Below, piece after piece: positions 8,611 through 21,239 of a DNA stretch of 64,000 nt. How positions within the stretch are numbered: position 1 is the stretch's first letter; the number at the start of each line of letters is the position of its first letter. Location of the stretch: the NCBI GenBank assembly GCA_963971305.1, contig CAXARO010001790.1, positions 62,001-126,000 of the forward strand. Direction: 5' to 3'. The position numbers and the translations under genes were made by a program. The notes beneath the pieces are model-generated. The model had not been told where the DNA came from and ran no database searches. It saw only the letters and a list, made by a program, of their open reading frames with translations. Source of the DNA: Arcuatula senhousia (lineage: Eukaryota; Mollusca; Bivalvia; Mytilida; Mytilidae).

Positions 8611-9267
8611 GGCCATTCATGAAACTTATTTCATTTATTCCCCCAAGAAATTATTTTTTTCACCACCGTCAATTACAACTAGAATTCCTAAACAGCCATG
8701 CTGCGCTGTACCAGAGCAACGCTTTGCTCTTTCGGAACGATGCACCGTTCCTGTTCAATTGACGGGTGTGTCTCTGCCCTTTAAGTTTGTTTAGCTTCTT
8801 ACGAATGCTCAAAACTTTCACGGCAGAGGCCGGTCTAAATTTGTTATAGCTGAGTTGACTCCCAAGGGCCAAACTGTTCTTGTTTATTTTAATTGATCAT
8901 AATAAATTTGTATATTTTATTTTTGTTTTTATCAAATATCGTCCCTATTGCAACTTATCTTACGAAGTAGCTATTTAATTGCTTTATCAGCTGTTTTGGT
9001 CTTGAGGTCGTAAACTCTATAAAGGAATTCTCTTGCACTTGTATCAAAACATTCTTGTTTAACTGGTGTGTCATTAGTTGCTGTGAGGATCTGATTTATT
9101 GGTATTTTATGACTCTTGTGGTACACATCACTCTTTAGATACGAGATAAAGAAGTACCGAGGCATGAGATGATCACTGATTAACTTTTATACTCTTGATT
9201 GATAGTGTCATGGTCAATAGAAATAATATGCTTGAGACAATAACTTTACAGAGTCAACATTAATAAA
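8611..9267 (+). repeat. Split direct repeat B2 (right terminus of retrotransposon)
   Basis: 657-bp right terminal repeat, ending in AATAAA at 9262-9267, exactly at the satellite boundary. The tandem hairpins recur at 8713-8730 and 8734-8751. One substitution relative to B1 creates an extra AATAAA at 8901-8906. The terminal AATAAA may serve as polyadenylation signal, but its place at the very end means cleavage would fall in flanking DNA unless B1 or 8901 is used. Confidence 0.93.
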
Positions 9268-12200
9268 TTTTATTTAGCAATTCTGCATTTAGTTTTACTT
9301 TTGTAATTGCCGTAGTATGCTGTCCACTCTTTTTCGGGACGTCAAATTTTTGACGTTTTTGCGTAAAAAACAACAAGAAAAAAAGAAGATATCGGGATAT
9401 GCCGAAAGATGTTGAGAGATAGCGGCATTTTTAAAATTGCATTACCTTGGGGAGTATATTGGGCAGGTAGGAGTATGTTTTATTTAGCAATGCTGCATTT
9501 AGTTTTACTTTTGTAATTGCCGTAGTATGCTGTCCACTCTTTTTGGGACGTCAATATTTTGACGTTTTTGCGTAAAAAACAACAAGAAAAAACGAAGATA
9601 TCGGGATATACCGAAAGATGTTGAGAGATAGCGGCATTTTTAAAATTGCTTTACCTTGGGGAGTATATTGGGCAGGTAGGAGTATGTTTTATTTAGCAAT
9701 GCTGCATTTAGTTTTACTTTTGTAATTGCCGTCCATTCTTTTTCGGGACGTCAAATTTTGGACGTTTTTGCGTAAAAAACAACAAGAAAAAAAAGAAGAT
9801 ATCGGGATATGCCGAAAGATGTTGAGAGATAGCGGCATTTTTAAAATTGCATTACCTTGGGGAGTATATTGGGCAGGTAGGAGTATGTTTTTTTAGCAAT
9901 GCTGCATTTAGTTTTACTTTTGTAATTGCCGTCCACTCTTTTTCGGGATATCAAATTTTGGACGTTTTTGCGTAAAAACCAACAAGAAAAAAAAGAAGAT
10001 ATCGGGATATGCCGAAAGATGTTGAGAGATAGCGGCATTTTTAAAATTGCATTACCTTGGGGAGTATATTGGGCAGGTAGGAGTATGTTTTATTTAGCAA
10101 TGCTGCATTTAGTTTTACTTTTGTAATTGCCGTAGTATGCTGTTCACTCTTTTTCGGGACGTCAAATTTATGACGTTTTTGCGTAAAAAACAACAAGAAA
10201 AAAAAGAAGATATCGGGATATGCCGAAAGATGTTGAGAGATAGCGGCATTTTTAAAATTGCATTACCTTGGGGAGTATATTGGGCAGGTAGGAGTATGTT
10301 TTATTTAGCAATGCTGCATTTAGTTTTACTTTTGTAATTGCCGTAGTATGCTGTCCACTCTTTTTCGGGACGTCAAATTTATGACGTTTTTGCGTAAAAA
10401 ACAACAAGGAAAAAAAGAAGATATCGGGATATGCCGAAAGATGTTGAGAGATAGCGGCATTTTTAAAATTGCATTACCTTGGGGAGTATATTGGGCAGGT
10501 AGGAGTATGTTTTATTTAGCAATGCTGTATTTAGTTTTACTTTTGTAATTGCCGTAGTATGCTGTCCACTCTTTTTCGGGACGTCAAATTTTTGACGTTT
10601 TTGCGTAAAAAACAACAAGAAAAAAAGAAGATATCGGGATAAGCCGAAAGATGTTGAGAGATAGCGGCATTTTTAAAATTGCATTACCTTGGGGAGTATA
10701 TTGGGCAGGTAGGAGTATGTTTTATTTAGCAATGCTGCATTTAGTTTTACTTTTGTAATTGCCGTAGTATGCTGTCCACTCTTTTTGGGACGTCAATATT
10801 TTGACGTTTTTGCGTAAAAAACAACAAGAAAAAAAGAAGATATCGGGATATGCCGAAAGATGTTGAGAGATAGCGGCATTTGTAAAATTGCATTTCCTTG
10901 GGGAGTATATTGGGCAGGTAGGAGTATGTTTTATTTAGCAATGCTGCATTTAGTTTTACTTTTGTAATTGCCGTAGTATGCTGTCCACTCTTTTTCGGGA
11001 CGTCAAATTTTTGACGTTTTTGCGTAAAAAACAACAAGAAAAAAAGAAGATATCGGGATATGCCGAAAGATGTTGAGAGATAGCGGCATTTTTAAAATTG
11101 CATTACCTTGGGGAGTTTATTGGGCAGGTAGGAGTATGTTTTATTTAGCAATTCTGCATTTAGTTTTACTTTTGTAATTGCCGTAGTATGCTGTCCACTC
11201 TTTTTCGGGACGTCAAATTTTTGACGTTTTTGCGTAAAAAACAACAAGAAAAAAAGAAGATATCGGGATATGCCGAAAGATGTTGAGAGATAGCGGCATT
11301 TTTAAAATTGCATTACCTTGGGGAGTATATTGGGCAGGTAGGAGTATGTTTTATTTAGCAATGCTGCATTTAGTTTTACTTTTGTAATTGCCGTAGTATG
11401 CTGTCCACTCTTTTTGGGACGTCAATATTTTGACGTTTTTGCGTAAAAAACAACAAGAAAAAAAGAAGATATCGGGATATGCCGAAAGATGTTGAGAGAT
11501 AGCGGCATTTGTAAAATTGCATTTTCTTGGGGAGTATATTGGGCAGGTAGGAGTATGTTTTATTTAGCAATGCTGCATTTAGTTTTACTTTTGTAATTGC
11601 CGTAGTATGCTGTCCACTCTTTTTCGGGACGTCAAATTTTTGACGTTTTTGCGTAAAAAACAACAAGAAAAATAGAAGATATCGGGATATACCGAAAGAT
11701 GTTGAGAGATAGCGGCATTTTTAAAATTGCATTACCTTGGGGAGTATATTGGGCAGGTACATGTAGGAGTATGTTTTATTTAGTACTGCTGCATTTAGTT
11801 TTACTTTTGTAATTGCCGTAGTATGCTGTCCACCCTTTTTCGGGACGTCAAATTTTTGACGTTTTTGCGTAAAAAACAACAAGAAAAAAAGAAGATATCG
11901 GGATATACCGAAAGATGTTGAGAGATAGCGGCATTTTTAAAATTGCATTACCTTGGGGAGTATATTGGGCAGGTAGGAGTATGTTTTATTTAGCAATGCT
12001 GCATTTAGTTTTACTTTTGAAATTGCCGTAGTATGCTGTCCACTCTTTTTCGGGACGTCAAATTTTTGACGTTTTTGCTTAAAAAACAACAAGAAAAAAA
12101 GAAGATATCGGGATATGCCGAAAGATGTTGAGAGATAGCGGCATTTTTAAAATTGCATTACCTTGGGGAGTATATTGGGCAGGTAGGAGTATGTTTTATT

Positions 12201-15200
12201 TAGCAATGCTGCATTTAGTTTTACTTTTGTAAATGCCGTAGTATGCTGTCCACTCTTTTTCGGGACGTCAAATTGTTGACGTTTTTGCGTAAAAAACAAC
12301 AAGAAAAAAAGAAGATATCGGGATATGCCGAAAGATGTTGAGAGATAGCGGCATTTTTAAAATTGCATTACCTTGGGGAGTATATTGGGCAGGTAGGAGT
12401 ATGTTTTATTTAGCAATGCTGCATTTAGTTTTACTTTTGTAATTGCCGTAGTATGCTGTCCACTCTTTTTCGGGACGTCAAATTTTTGACGTTTTTGCGT
12501 AAAAAACAACAAGAAAAAAAGAAGATATCGGGATATCCCGAAAGATGTTGAGAGATAGCGGCATTTTTAAAATTGCATTACCTTGGGCAGTATATTGGGC
12601 AGGTAGGAGTATGTTTTATTTAGCAATGCTGCATTTAGTTTTACTTTTGTAATTGCCGTAGTATGCTGTCCACTCTTTTTTGGGACGTCAAATTTTTGAC
12701 GTTTTTGCGTAAAAAACAACAAGAAAAAAAGAAGATATCGGGATATGCCGAAAGATGTTGAGAGATAGCGGCATTTTTAAAATTGCATTACCCTGGGCAG
12801 TATATTGGGCAGGTAGGAGTATGTTTTATTTAGCAATGCTGCATTTAGTTTTACTTTTGTAATTGCCGTAGTATGCTGTCCACTCTTTTTCGGGACGTCA
12901 AATTTTTGACGTTTTTGCGTAAAAAACAACAAGAAAAAAAGAAGATATCAGGATATGCCGAAAGATGTTGAGAGATAGCGGCATTTTTAAAATGGCATTA
13001 CCTTGGGGAGTATATTAGGCAGGTAGGAGTATGTTTTATTTAGCAATGCTGCATTTAGTTTTACTTTTGTAATTGCCGTAGTATGCTGTCCACTCTTTTT
13101 CGGGACGTCAAATTTATGACGTTTTTGCGTAAAAAACAACAAGAAAAAAAGAAGATATCGGGATATGCCGAAAGATGTTGAGAGATAGCGGCATTTTTAA
13201 AATTGCATTACCTTGGGGAGTATATTGGGCAGGTAGGAGTATGTTTTATTTAGTACTGCTGCATTTAGTTTTACTTTTGTAATTGCCGTAGTATGCTGTC
13301 CACTCTTTTTCGGGACGTCAAATTTTTGACGTTTTTGCGTAAAAAACAACAAGAAAAAAAGAAGATATCGGGATATGCCGAAAGATGTTGAGAGATAGCG
13401 GCATTTGTAAAATTGCATTTCCTTGGGGAGTATATTGGGCAGGTAGGAGTATGTTTTATTTAGCAATGCTGCATTTAGTTTTACTTTTGTAATTGCCGTA
13501 GTATGCTGTCCACTCTTTTTCGGGACGTCAAATTTTTGACGTTTTTGCGTAAAAAACAACAAGAAAAATAGAAGATATCGGGATATACCGAAAGATGTTG
13601 AGAGATAGCGGCATTTTTAAAATTGCATTACCTTGGGGAGTATATTGGGCAGGTAGGAGTATGTTTTATTTAGTACTGCTTCATTTAGTTTTACTTTTGT
13701 AATTGCCGTAGTATGCTGTCCACTCTTTTTCGGGACGTCAAATTTTTGGCGTTTTTGCGTAAAAAACAACAAGAAAAAAAGAAGATATCGGGATGTGCCG
13801 AAAGATGTTGAGAGATAGCGGCATTTGTAAAATTGCATTTCCTTGGGGAGTATATTGGGCAGGTAGGAGTATGTTTTATTTAGCAATGCTGCATTTAGTT
13901 TTACTTTTGTAATTGCCGTAGTATGCTGTCCACTCTTTTTCGGGACGTCAAATTTTTGACGTTTTTGCGTAAAAAACAACAAGAAAAAAAGAAGATATCG
14001 GGATATACCGAAAGATGTTGAGAGATAGCGGCATTTTTTAAAATTGCATTACCTTGGGGAGTATATTGGGCAGGTAGGAGTATGTTTTATTTAGTACTGC
14101 TGCATTTAGTTTTACTTTTGTAATTGCCGTAGTATGCTGTCCACTCTTTTTCGGGACGTCAAATTTTTGACGTTTTTGCGTAAAAAACAACAAGAAAAAA
14201 AGAAGATATCGGGATATGCCGAAAGATGTTGAGAGATAGCGGCATTTTTAAAATTGCATTACCTTGGGGAGTATATTAGGCAGGTAGGAGTATGTTTTAT
14301 TTAGCAATGCTGCATTTAGTTTTACTTTTGTAATTGCCGTAGTATGCTGTCCACTCTTTTTCGGGACGTCAAATTTATGACGTTTTTGCGTAAAAAACAA
14401 CAAGAAAAAAAGAAGATATCGGGATATGCCGAAAGATGTTGAGAGATAGCGGCATTTTTAAAATTGCATTACCTTGGGGAGTATATTGGGCAGGTAGGAG
14501 TATGTTTTATTTAGCAATGCTGCATTTAGTTTTACTTTTGTAATTGCCGTAGTATGCTGTCCACTCTTTTTCGGGACGTCAAATTTTTGACGTTTTTGCG
14601 TAAAAAACAACAAGAAAAAAAGAAGATATCGGGATATGCCGAAAGATGTTGAGAGATAGCGGCATTTTTAAAATTGCATTACCTTGGGGAGTATATTGGG
14701 CAGGTAGGAGTATGTTTTATTTAGCAATGCTGCATTTAGTTTTACTTTTGTAATTGCCGTAGTATGCTGTCCACTCTTTTTCGGGACGTCAAATTTTTGA
14801 CGTTTTTGCGTAAAAAACAACAAGAAAAAAAGAAGATATCGGGATATGCCGAAAGATGTTGAGAGATAGCGGCATTTTTAAAATTGCATTACCCTGGGCA
14901 GTATATTGGGCAGGTAGGAGTATGTTTTATTTAGCAATGCTGCATTTAGTTTTACTTTTGTAATTGCCGTAGTATGCTGTCCACTCTTTTTTTGGGACGT
15001 CAAATTTTTGACGCTTTTGCGTAAAAAACAACAAGAAAAAAAGAAGATATCGGGATATGCCGAAAGATGTTGAGAGATAGCGGCATTTTTAAAATTGCAT
15101 TACCCTGGGCAGTATATTGGGCAGGTAGGAGTATGTTTTATTTAGCAATGCTGCATTTAGTTTTACTTTTGTAATTGCCGTAGTATGCTGTCCACTCTTT

Positions 15201-16639
15201 TTCGGGACGTCAAATTTTTAACGTTTTTGCGTAAAAAACAACAAGAAAAAAAGAAGATATCGGGATATGCCGAAAGATGTTGAGAGATAGCGGCATTTTT
15301 AAAATGGCATTACCTTGGAGAGTATATTGGGCAGGTAGAAGTATGTTTTATTTAGCAATGCTGCATTTAGTTTTACTTTTGTAATTGCCGTCCACTCTTT
15401 TTCGGAACGTCAAATTTTGGACGTTTTTGCGTAAAAAACAACAAGAAAAAAAGAAGATATCGGGATATGCCGAAAGATGTTGAGAGATAGCGGCATTTTT
15501 AAAATTGCATTACCTTGGGGAGTATATTGGGCAGGTAGGAGTATGTTTTATTTAGCAATGCTGCATTTAGTTTTACTTTTGTAATTGCCGTAGTATGCTG
15601 TCCACTCTTTTTCGGGACGTCAAATTTTTGACGTTTTTGCGTAAAAAACAACAAGAAAAAAAAGAAGATATCGGGATATGCCGAAAGATGTTGAGAGATA
15701 GCGGCATTTTTAAAATTGCATTACCTTGGGGAGTATATTGGGCAGGTAGGAGTATGTTTTATTTAGCAATTCTGCATTTAGTTTTACTTTTGTAATTGCC
15801 GTAGTATGCTGTCCACTCTTTTTAGGGACGTCAAATTTTTGACGTTTTTGCGTAAAAAACAACAAGAAAAAAAGAAGATATCGGGATATGCCGAAAGATG
15901 TTGAGAGATAGCGGCATTTTTAAAATTGGATTACCTTGGGGAGTATATTGGGCAGGTAGGAGTATGTTTTATTTAGCAATGCTGCATTTAGTTTTACTTT
16001 TATAATTGCCGTAGTATGCTGTCCACTCTTTTTGGGACGTCAAATTTTTGACGTTTTTGCGTAAAAAACAACAAGAAAAAAAGAAGATATCGGGATATGC
16101 CGAAAGATGTTGAGAGATAGCGGCATTTGTAAAATTGCATTTCCTTGGGGAGTATATTGGGCAGGTAGGAGTATGTTTTATTTAGCAATGCTGCATTTAG
16201 TTTTACTTTTGTAATTGCCGTAGTATGCTGTCCACTCTTTTTCGGGACGTCAAATTTTTGACGTTTTTGCGTAAAAAAACAACAAGAAAAAAAGAAGATA
16301 TCGGGATATACCGAAAGATGTTGAGAGATAGCGGCATTTTTAAAATTGCATTACCTTGGGGAGTATATTGGGCAGGTAGGAGTATGTTTTATTTAGTACT
16401 GCTGCATTTAGTTTTACTTTTGTAATTGCCGTAGTATGCTGTCCACTCTTTTTAGGGACGTCAAATTTTTGACGTTTTTGCGTAAAAAACAACAAGAAAA
16501 AAAGAAGATATCGGGATATGCCGAAAGATGTTGAGAGATAGCGGCATTTTTAAAATTGCATTACCTTGGGGAGTATATTGGGCAGGTAGGAGTATGTTTT
16601 ATTTAGCAATGCTGCATTTAGTTTTACTTTTGTAATTGC

Positions 16640-19590
16640 CGTAGTATGCTGTCCACTCTTTTTCGGGACGTCAAATCTATGACGTTTTTGCGTAAAAAAC
16701 AACAAGAAAAAAAAGAAGATATCGGGATATGCCGAAAGATGTTGAGAGATAGCGGCATTTTTAAAATTGCATTACCTTGGGGAGTATATTGGGCAGGTAG
16801 GAGTATGTTTTATTTAGCAATTCTGCATTTAGTTTTACTTTTGTAATTGCCGTAGTATGCTGTCCACTCTTTTTCGGGACGTCAAATTTTTGACGTTTTT
16901 GCGTAAAAAACAACAAGAAAAAAAGAAGATATCGGGATATGCCGAAAGATGTTGAGAGATAGCGGCATTTTTAAAATTGGATTACCTTGGGGAGTATATT
17001 GGGCAGGTAGGAGTATGTTTTATTTAGCAATGCTGCATTTAGTTTTACTTTTATAATTGCCGTAGTATGCTGTCCACTCTTTTTGGGACGTCAAATTTTT
17101 GACGTTTTTGCGTAAAAAACAACAAGAAAAAAAGAAGATATCGGGATATGCCGAAAGATGTTGAGAGATAGCGGCATTTGTAAAATTGCATTTCCTTGGG
17201 GAGTATATTGGGCAGGTAGGAGTATGTTTTATTTAGCAATGCTGCATTTAGTTTTACTTTTGTAATTGCCGTAGTATGCTGTCCACTCTTTTTCGGGACG
17301 TCAAATTTTTGACGTTTTTGCGTAAAAAACAACAAGAAAAAAAGAAGATATCGGGATATACCGAAAGATGTTGAGAGATAGCGGCATTTTTAAAATTGCA
17401 TTACCTTGGGGAGTATATTGGGCAGGTAGGAGTATGTTTTATTTAGTACTGCTGCATTTAGTTTTACTTTTGTAATTGCCGTAGTATGCTGTCCACTCTT
17501 TTTAGGGACGTCAAATTTTTGACGTTTTTGCGTAAAAAACAACAAGAAAAAAAGAAGATATCGGGATATGCCGAAAGATGTTGAGAGATAGCGGCATTTT
17601 TAAAATTGCATTACCTTGGGGAGTATATTGGGCAGGTAGGAGTATGTTTTATTTAGCAATGCTGCATTTAGTTTTACTTTTGTAATTGCCGTAGTATGCT
17701 GTCCACTCTTTTTCGGGACGTCAAATTTTTGACGTTTTTGCGTAAAAAAACAACAAGAAAAAAAGAAGATATCGGGATATACCGAAAGATGTTGAGAGAT
17801 AGCGGCATTTTTAAAATTGCATTACCTTGGGGAGTATATTGGGCAGGTAGGAGTATGTTTTATTTAGTACTGCTGCATTTAGTTTTACTTTTGTAATTGC
17901 CGTAGTATGCTGTCCACTCTTTTTAGGGACGTCAAATTTTTGACGTTTTTGCGTAAAAAACAACAAGAAAAAAAGAAGATATCGGGATATGCCGAAAGAT
18001 GTTGAGAGATAGCGGCATTTTTAAAATTGCATTACCTTGGGGAGTATATTGGGCAGGTAGGAGTATGTTTTATTTAGCAATGCTGCATTTAGTTTTACTT
18101 TTGTAATTGCCGTAGTATGCTGTCCACTCTTTTTCGGGACGTCAAATTTTTGACGTTTTTGCGTAAAAAAACAACAAGAAAAAAAGAAGATATCGGGATA
18201 TACCGAAAGATGTTGAGAGATAGCGGCATTTTTAAAATTGCATTACCTTGGGGAGTATATTGGGCAGGTAGGAGTATGTTTTATTTAGTACTGCTGCATT
18301 TAGTTTTACTTTTGTAATTGCCGTAGTATGCTGTCCACTCTTTTTAGGGACGTCAAATTTTTGACGTTTTTGCGTAAAAAACAACAAGAAAAAAAGAAGA
18401 TATCGGGATATGCCGAAAGATGTTGAGAGATAGCGGCATTTTTAAAATTGCATTACCTTGGGGAGTATATTGGGCAGGTAGGAGTATGTTTTATTTAGCA
18501 ATGCTGCATTTAGTTTTACTTTTGTAATTGCCGTAGTATGCTGTCCACTCTTTTTCGGGACGTCAAATCTATGACGTTTTTGCGTAAAAAACAACAAGAA
18601 AAAAAAGAAGATATCGGGATATGCCGAAAGATGTTGAGAGATAGCGGCATTTTTAAAATTGCATTACCTTGGGGAGTATATTGGGCAGGTAGGAGTATGT
18701 TTTATTTAGCAATTCTGCATTTAGTTTTACTTTTGTAATTGCCGTAGTATGCTGTCCACTCTTTTTCGGGACGTCAAATTTTTGACGTTTTTGCGTAAAA
18801 AACAACAAGAAAAAAAGAAGATATCGGGATATGCCGAAAGATGTTGAGAGATAGCGGCATTTTTAAAATTGGATTACCTTGGGGAGTATATTGGGCAGGT
18901 AGGAGTATGTTTTATTTAGCAATGCTGCATTTAGTTTTACTTTTATAATTGCCGTAGTATGCTGTCCACTCTTTTTGGGACGTCAAATTTTTGACGTTTT
19001 TGCGTAAAAAACAACAAGAAAAAAAGAAGATATCGGGATATGCCGAAAGATGTTGAGAGATAGCGGCATTTGTAAAATTGCATTTCCTTGGGGAGTATAT
19101 TGGGCAGGTAGGAGTATGTTTTATTTAGCAATGCTGCATTTAGTTTTACTTTTGTAATTGCCGTAGTATGCTGTCCACTCTTTTTCGGGACGTCAAATTT
19201 TTGACGTTTTTGCGTAAAAAACAACAAGAAAAAAAGAAGATATCGGGATATACCGAAAGATGTTGAGAGATAGCGGCATTTTTAAAATTGCATTACCTTG
19301 GGGAGTATATTGGGCAGGTAGGAGTATGTTTTATTTAGTACTGCTGCATTTAGTTTTACTTTTGTAATTGCCGTAGTATGCTGTCCACTCTTTTTAGGGA
19401 CGTCAAATTTTTGACGTTTTTGCGTAAAAAACAACAAGAAAAAAAGAAGATATCGGGATATGCCGAAAGATGTTGAGAGATAGCGGCATTTTTAAAATTG
19501 CATTACCTTGGGGAGTATATTGGGCAGGTAGGAGTATGTTTTATTTAGCAATGCTGCATTTAGTTTTACTTTTGTAATTGCCGTAGTATG
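16640..19590 (+). repeat. Nine-unit higher-order repeat (period 1,892 bp) with embedded dimers
   Basis: The variant series CAAATCTATGACG, AATTCTGCAT, GGATTACC/TTTTATAATTGCC, TTGTAAAATTGCATTTCC and AGTACTGCTG/TTTAGGGACG recurs at an offset of 1,892 bp (16646 and 18538; 17051 and 18943). Within it, about 17480-18540, a two-unit (421-bp) repeat is amplified: units with a seven-A tract after GCGT alternate with AGGGACG units. Limits are approximate. Confidence 0.7.
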
Positions 19591-21239
19591 CTGTCCACTC
19601 TTTTTCGGGACGTCAAATTTTTGACGTTTTTGCGTAAAAAACAACAAGAAAAAAAGAAGATATCGGGATATGCCGAAAGATGTTGAGAGATAGCGGCATT
19701 TTTAAAATTGCATTACCTTGGGGAGTATATTGGGCAGGTAGGAGTATGTTTTATTTAGCAATTCTGCATTTAGTTTTACTTTTGTAATTGCCGTAGTATG
19801 CTGTCCACTCTTTTTCGGGACGTCAAATTTTTGACGTTTTTGCGTAAAAAACAACAAGAAAAAAAGAAGATATCGGGATATGCCGAAAGATGTTGAGAGA
19901 TAGCGGCATTTTTAAAATTGGATTACCTTGGGGAGTATATTGGGCAGGTAGGAGTATGTTTTATTTAGCAATGCTGCATTTAGTTTTACTTTTATAATTG
20001 CCGTAGTATGCTGTCCACTCTTTTTGGGACGTCAAATTTTTGACGTTTTTGCGTAAAAAACAACAAGAAAAAAAGAAGATATCGGGATATGCCGAAAGAT
20101 GTTGAGAGATAGCGGCATTTGTAAAATTGCATTTCCTTGGGGAGTATATTGGGCAGGTAGGAGTATGTTTTATTTAGCAATGCTGCATTTAGTTTTACTT
20201 TTGTAATTGCCGTAGTATGCTGTCCACTCTTTTTCGGGACGTCAAATTTTTGACGTTTTTGGGTAAAAAACAACAAGAAAAAAAGAAGATATCGGGATAT
20301 ACCGAAAGATGTTGAGAGATAGCGGCATTTTTAAAATTGCATTACCTTGGGGAGTATATTGGGCAGGTAGGAGTATGTTTTATTTAGCAATTCTGCATTT
20401 AGTTTTACTTTTGTAATTGCCGTAGTATGCTGTCCACTCTTTTTCGGGACGTCAAATTTTTGACGTTTTTGCGTAAAAAACAATAAGAAAAAAAGAAGAT
20501 ATCGGGATATGCCGAAAGATGTTGAGAGATAGCGGCATTTTTAAAATTGGATTACCTTGGGGAGTATATTGGGCAGGTAGGAGTATGTTTTATTTAGCAA
20601 TGCTGCATTTAGTTTTACTTTTATAATTGCCGTAGTATGCTGTCCACTCTTTTTGGGACGTCAAATTTTTGACGTTTTTGCGTAAAAAACAACAAGAAAA
20701 AAAGAAGATATCGGGATATGCCGAAAGATGTTGAGAGATAGCGGCATTTGTAAAATTGCATTTCCTTGGGGAGTATATTGGGCAGGTAGGAGTATGTTTT
20801 ATTTAGCAATGCTGCATTTAGTTTTACTTTTGTAATTGCCGTAGTATGCTGTCCACTCTTTTTCGGGACGTCAAATTTTTGACGTTTTTGCGTAAAAAAA
20901 CAACAAGAAAAAAAGAAGATATCGGGATATACCGAAAGATGTTGAGAGATAGCGGCATTTTTAAAATTGCATTACCTTGGGGAGTATATTGGGCAGGTAG
21001 GAGTATGTTTTATTTAGTACTGCTGCATTTAGTTTTACTTTTGTAATTGCCGTAGTATGCTGTCCACTTTTTTTAGGGACGTCAAATTTTTGACGTTTTT
21101 GCGTAAAAAACAACAAGAAAAAAAGAAGATATCGGGATATGCCGAAAGATGTTGAGAGATAGCGGCATTTTTAAAATTGCATTACCTTGGGGAGTATATT
21201 GGGCAGGTAGGAGTATGTTTTATTTAGCAATGCTGCATT

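Larger units (their letters stand above)
3172..9267 (+). mobile_element. Complete tyrosine-recombinase retrotransposon (Ngaro-like, split direct repeats)
   Basis: A 6,096-bp element with order A1 (197 bp), gag, reverse transcriptase, RNase H, tyrosine recombinase, B1 (657 bp), A2 (197 bp), 70-bp spacer, B2 (657 bp). Such split direct repeats are known from the PAT and Ngaro groups of YR retrotransposons, which integrate through a circular intermediate using a recombinase rather than a DDE integrase. No methyltransferase domain fits between RNase H and recombinase, which favours Ngaro over PAT or DIRS. The left flank ends GTATG and the right flank starts TTTTATTT; joined, they give exactly the satellite sequence, so there is no target-site duplication apart from a possible shared T. 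The B1/A2 junction (8343/8344) has the sequence expected of a joined right and left end. A1/A2 differ at 1 site and B1/B2 at 3, suggesting a recent insertion. In-frame stops may make this copy non-autonomous. Confidence 0.93.

Noticed and set aside
3172..9267. DIRS1-type element with inverted terminal repeats, or PAT with methyltransferase
   Set aside because: The repeats are direct and split (A1...B1-A2-B2), and there is no room for a methyltransferase between RNase H and recombinase.
9330..9360. Canonical CENP-B box in the satellite
   Set aside because: CGGGACGTC near unit position 24-32 looks superficially similar, but the TTCG....A..CGGG pattern is not met on either strand.
13617..13982. 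94-121 codon minus-strand frames spanning two units as possible proteins
   Set aside because: The start codon is TTG and the length comes from a single stop-removing variant. No domain and low-complexity AT-rich composition.
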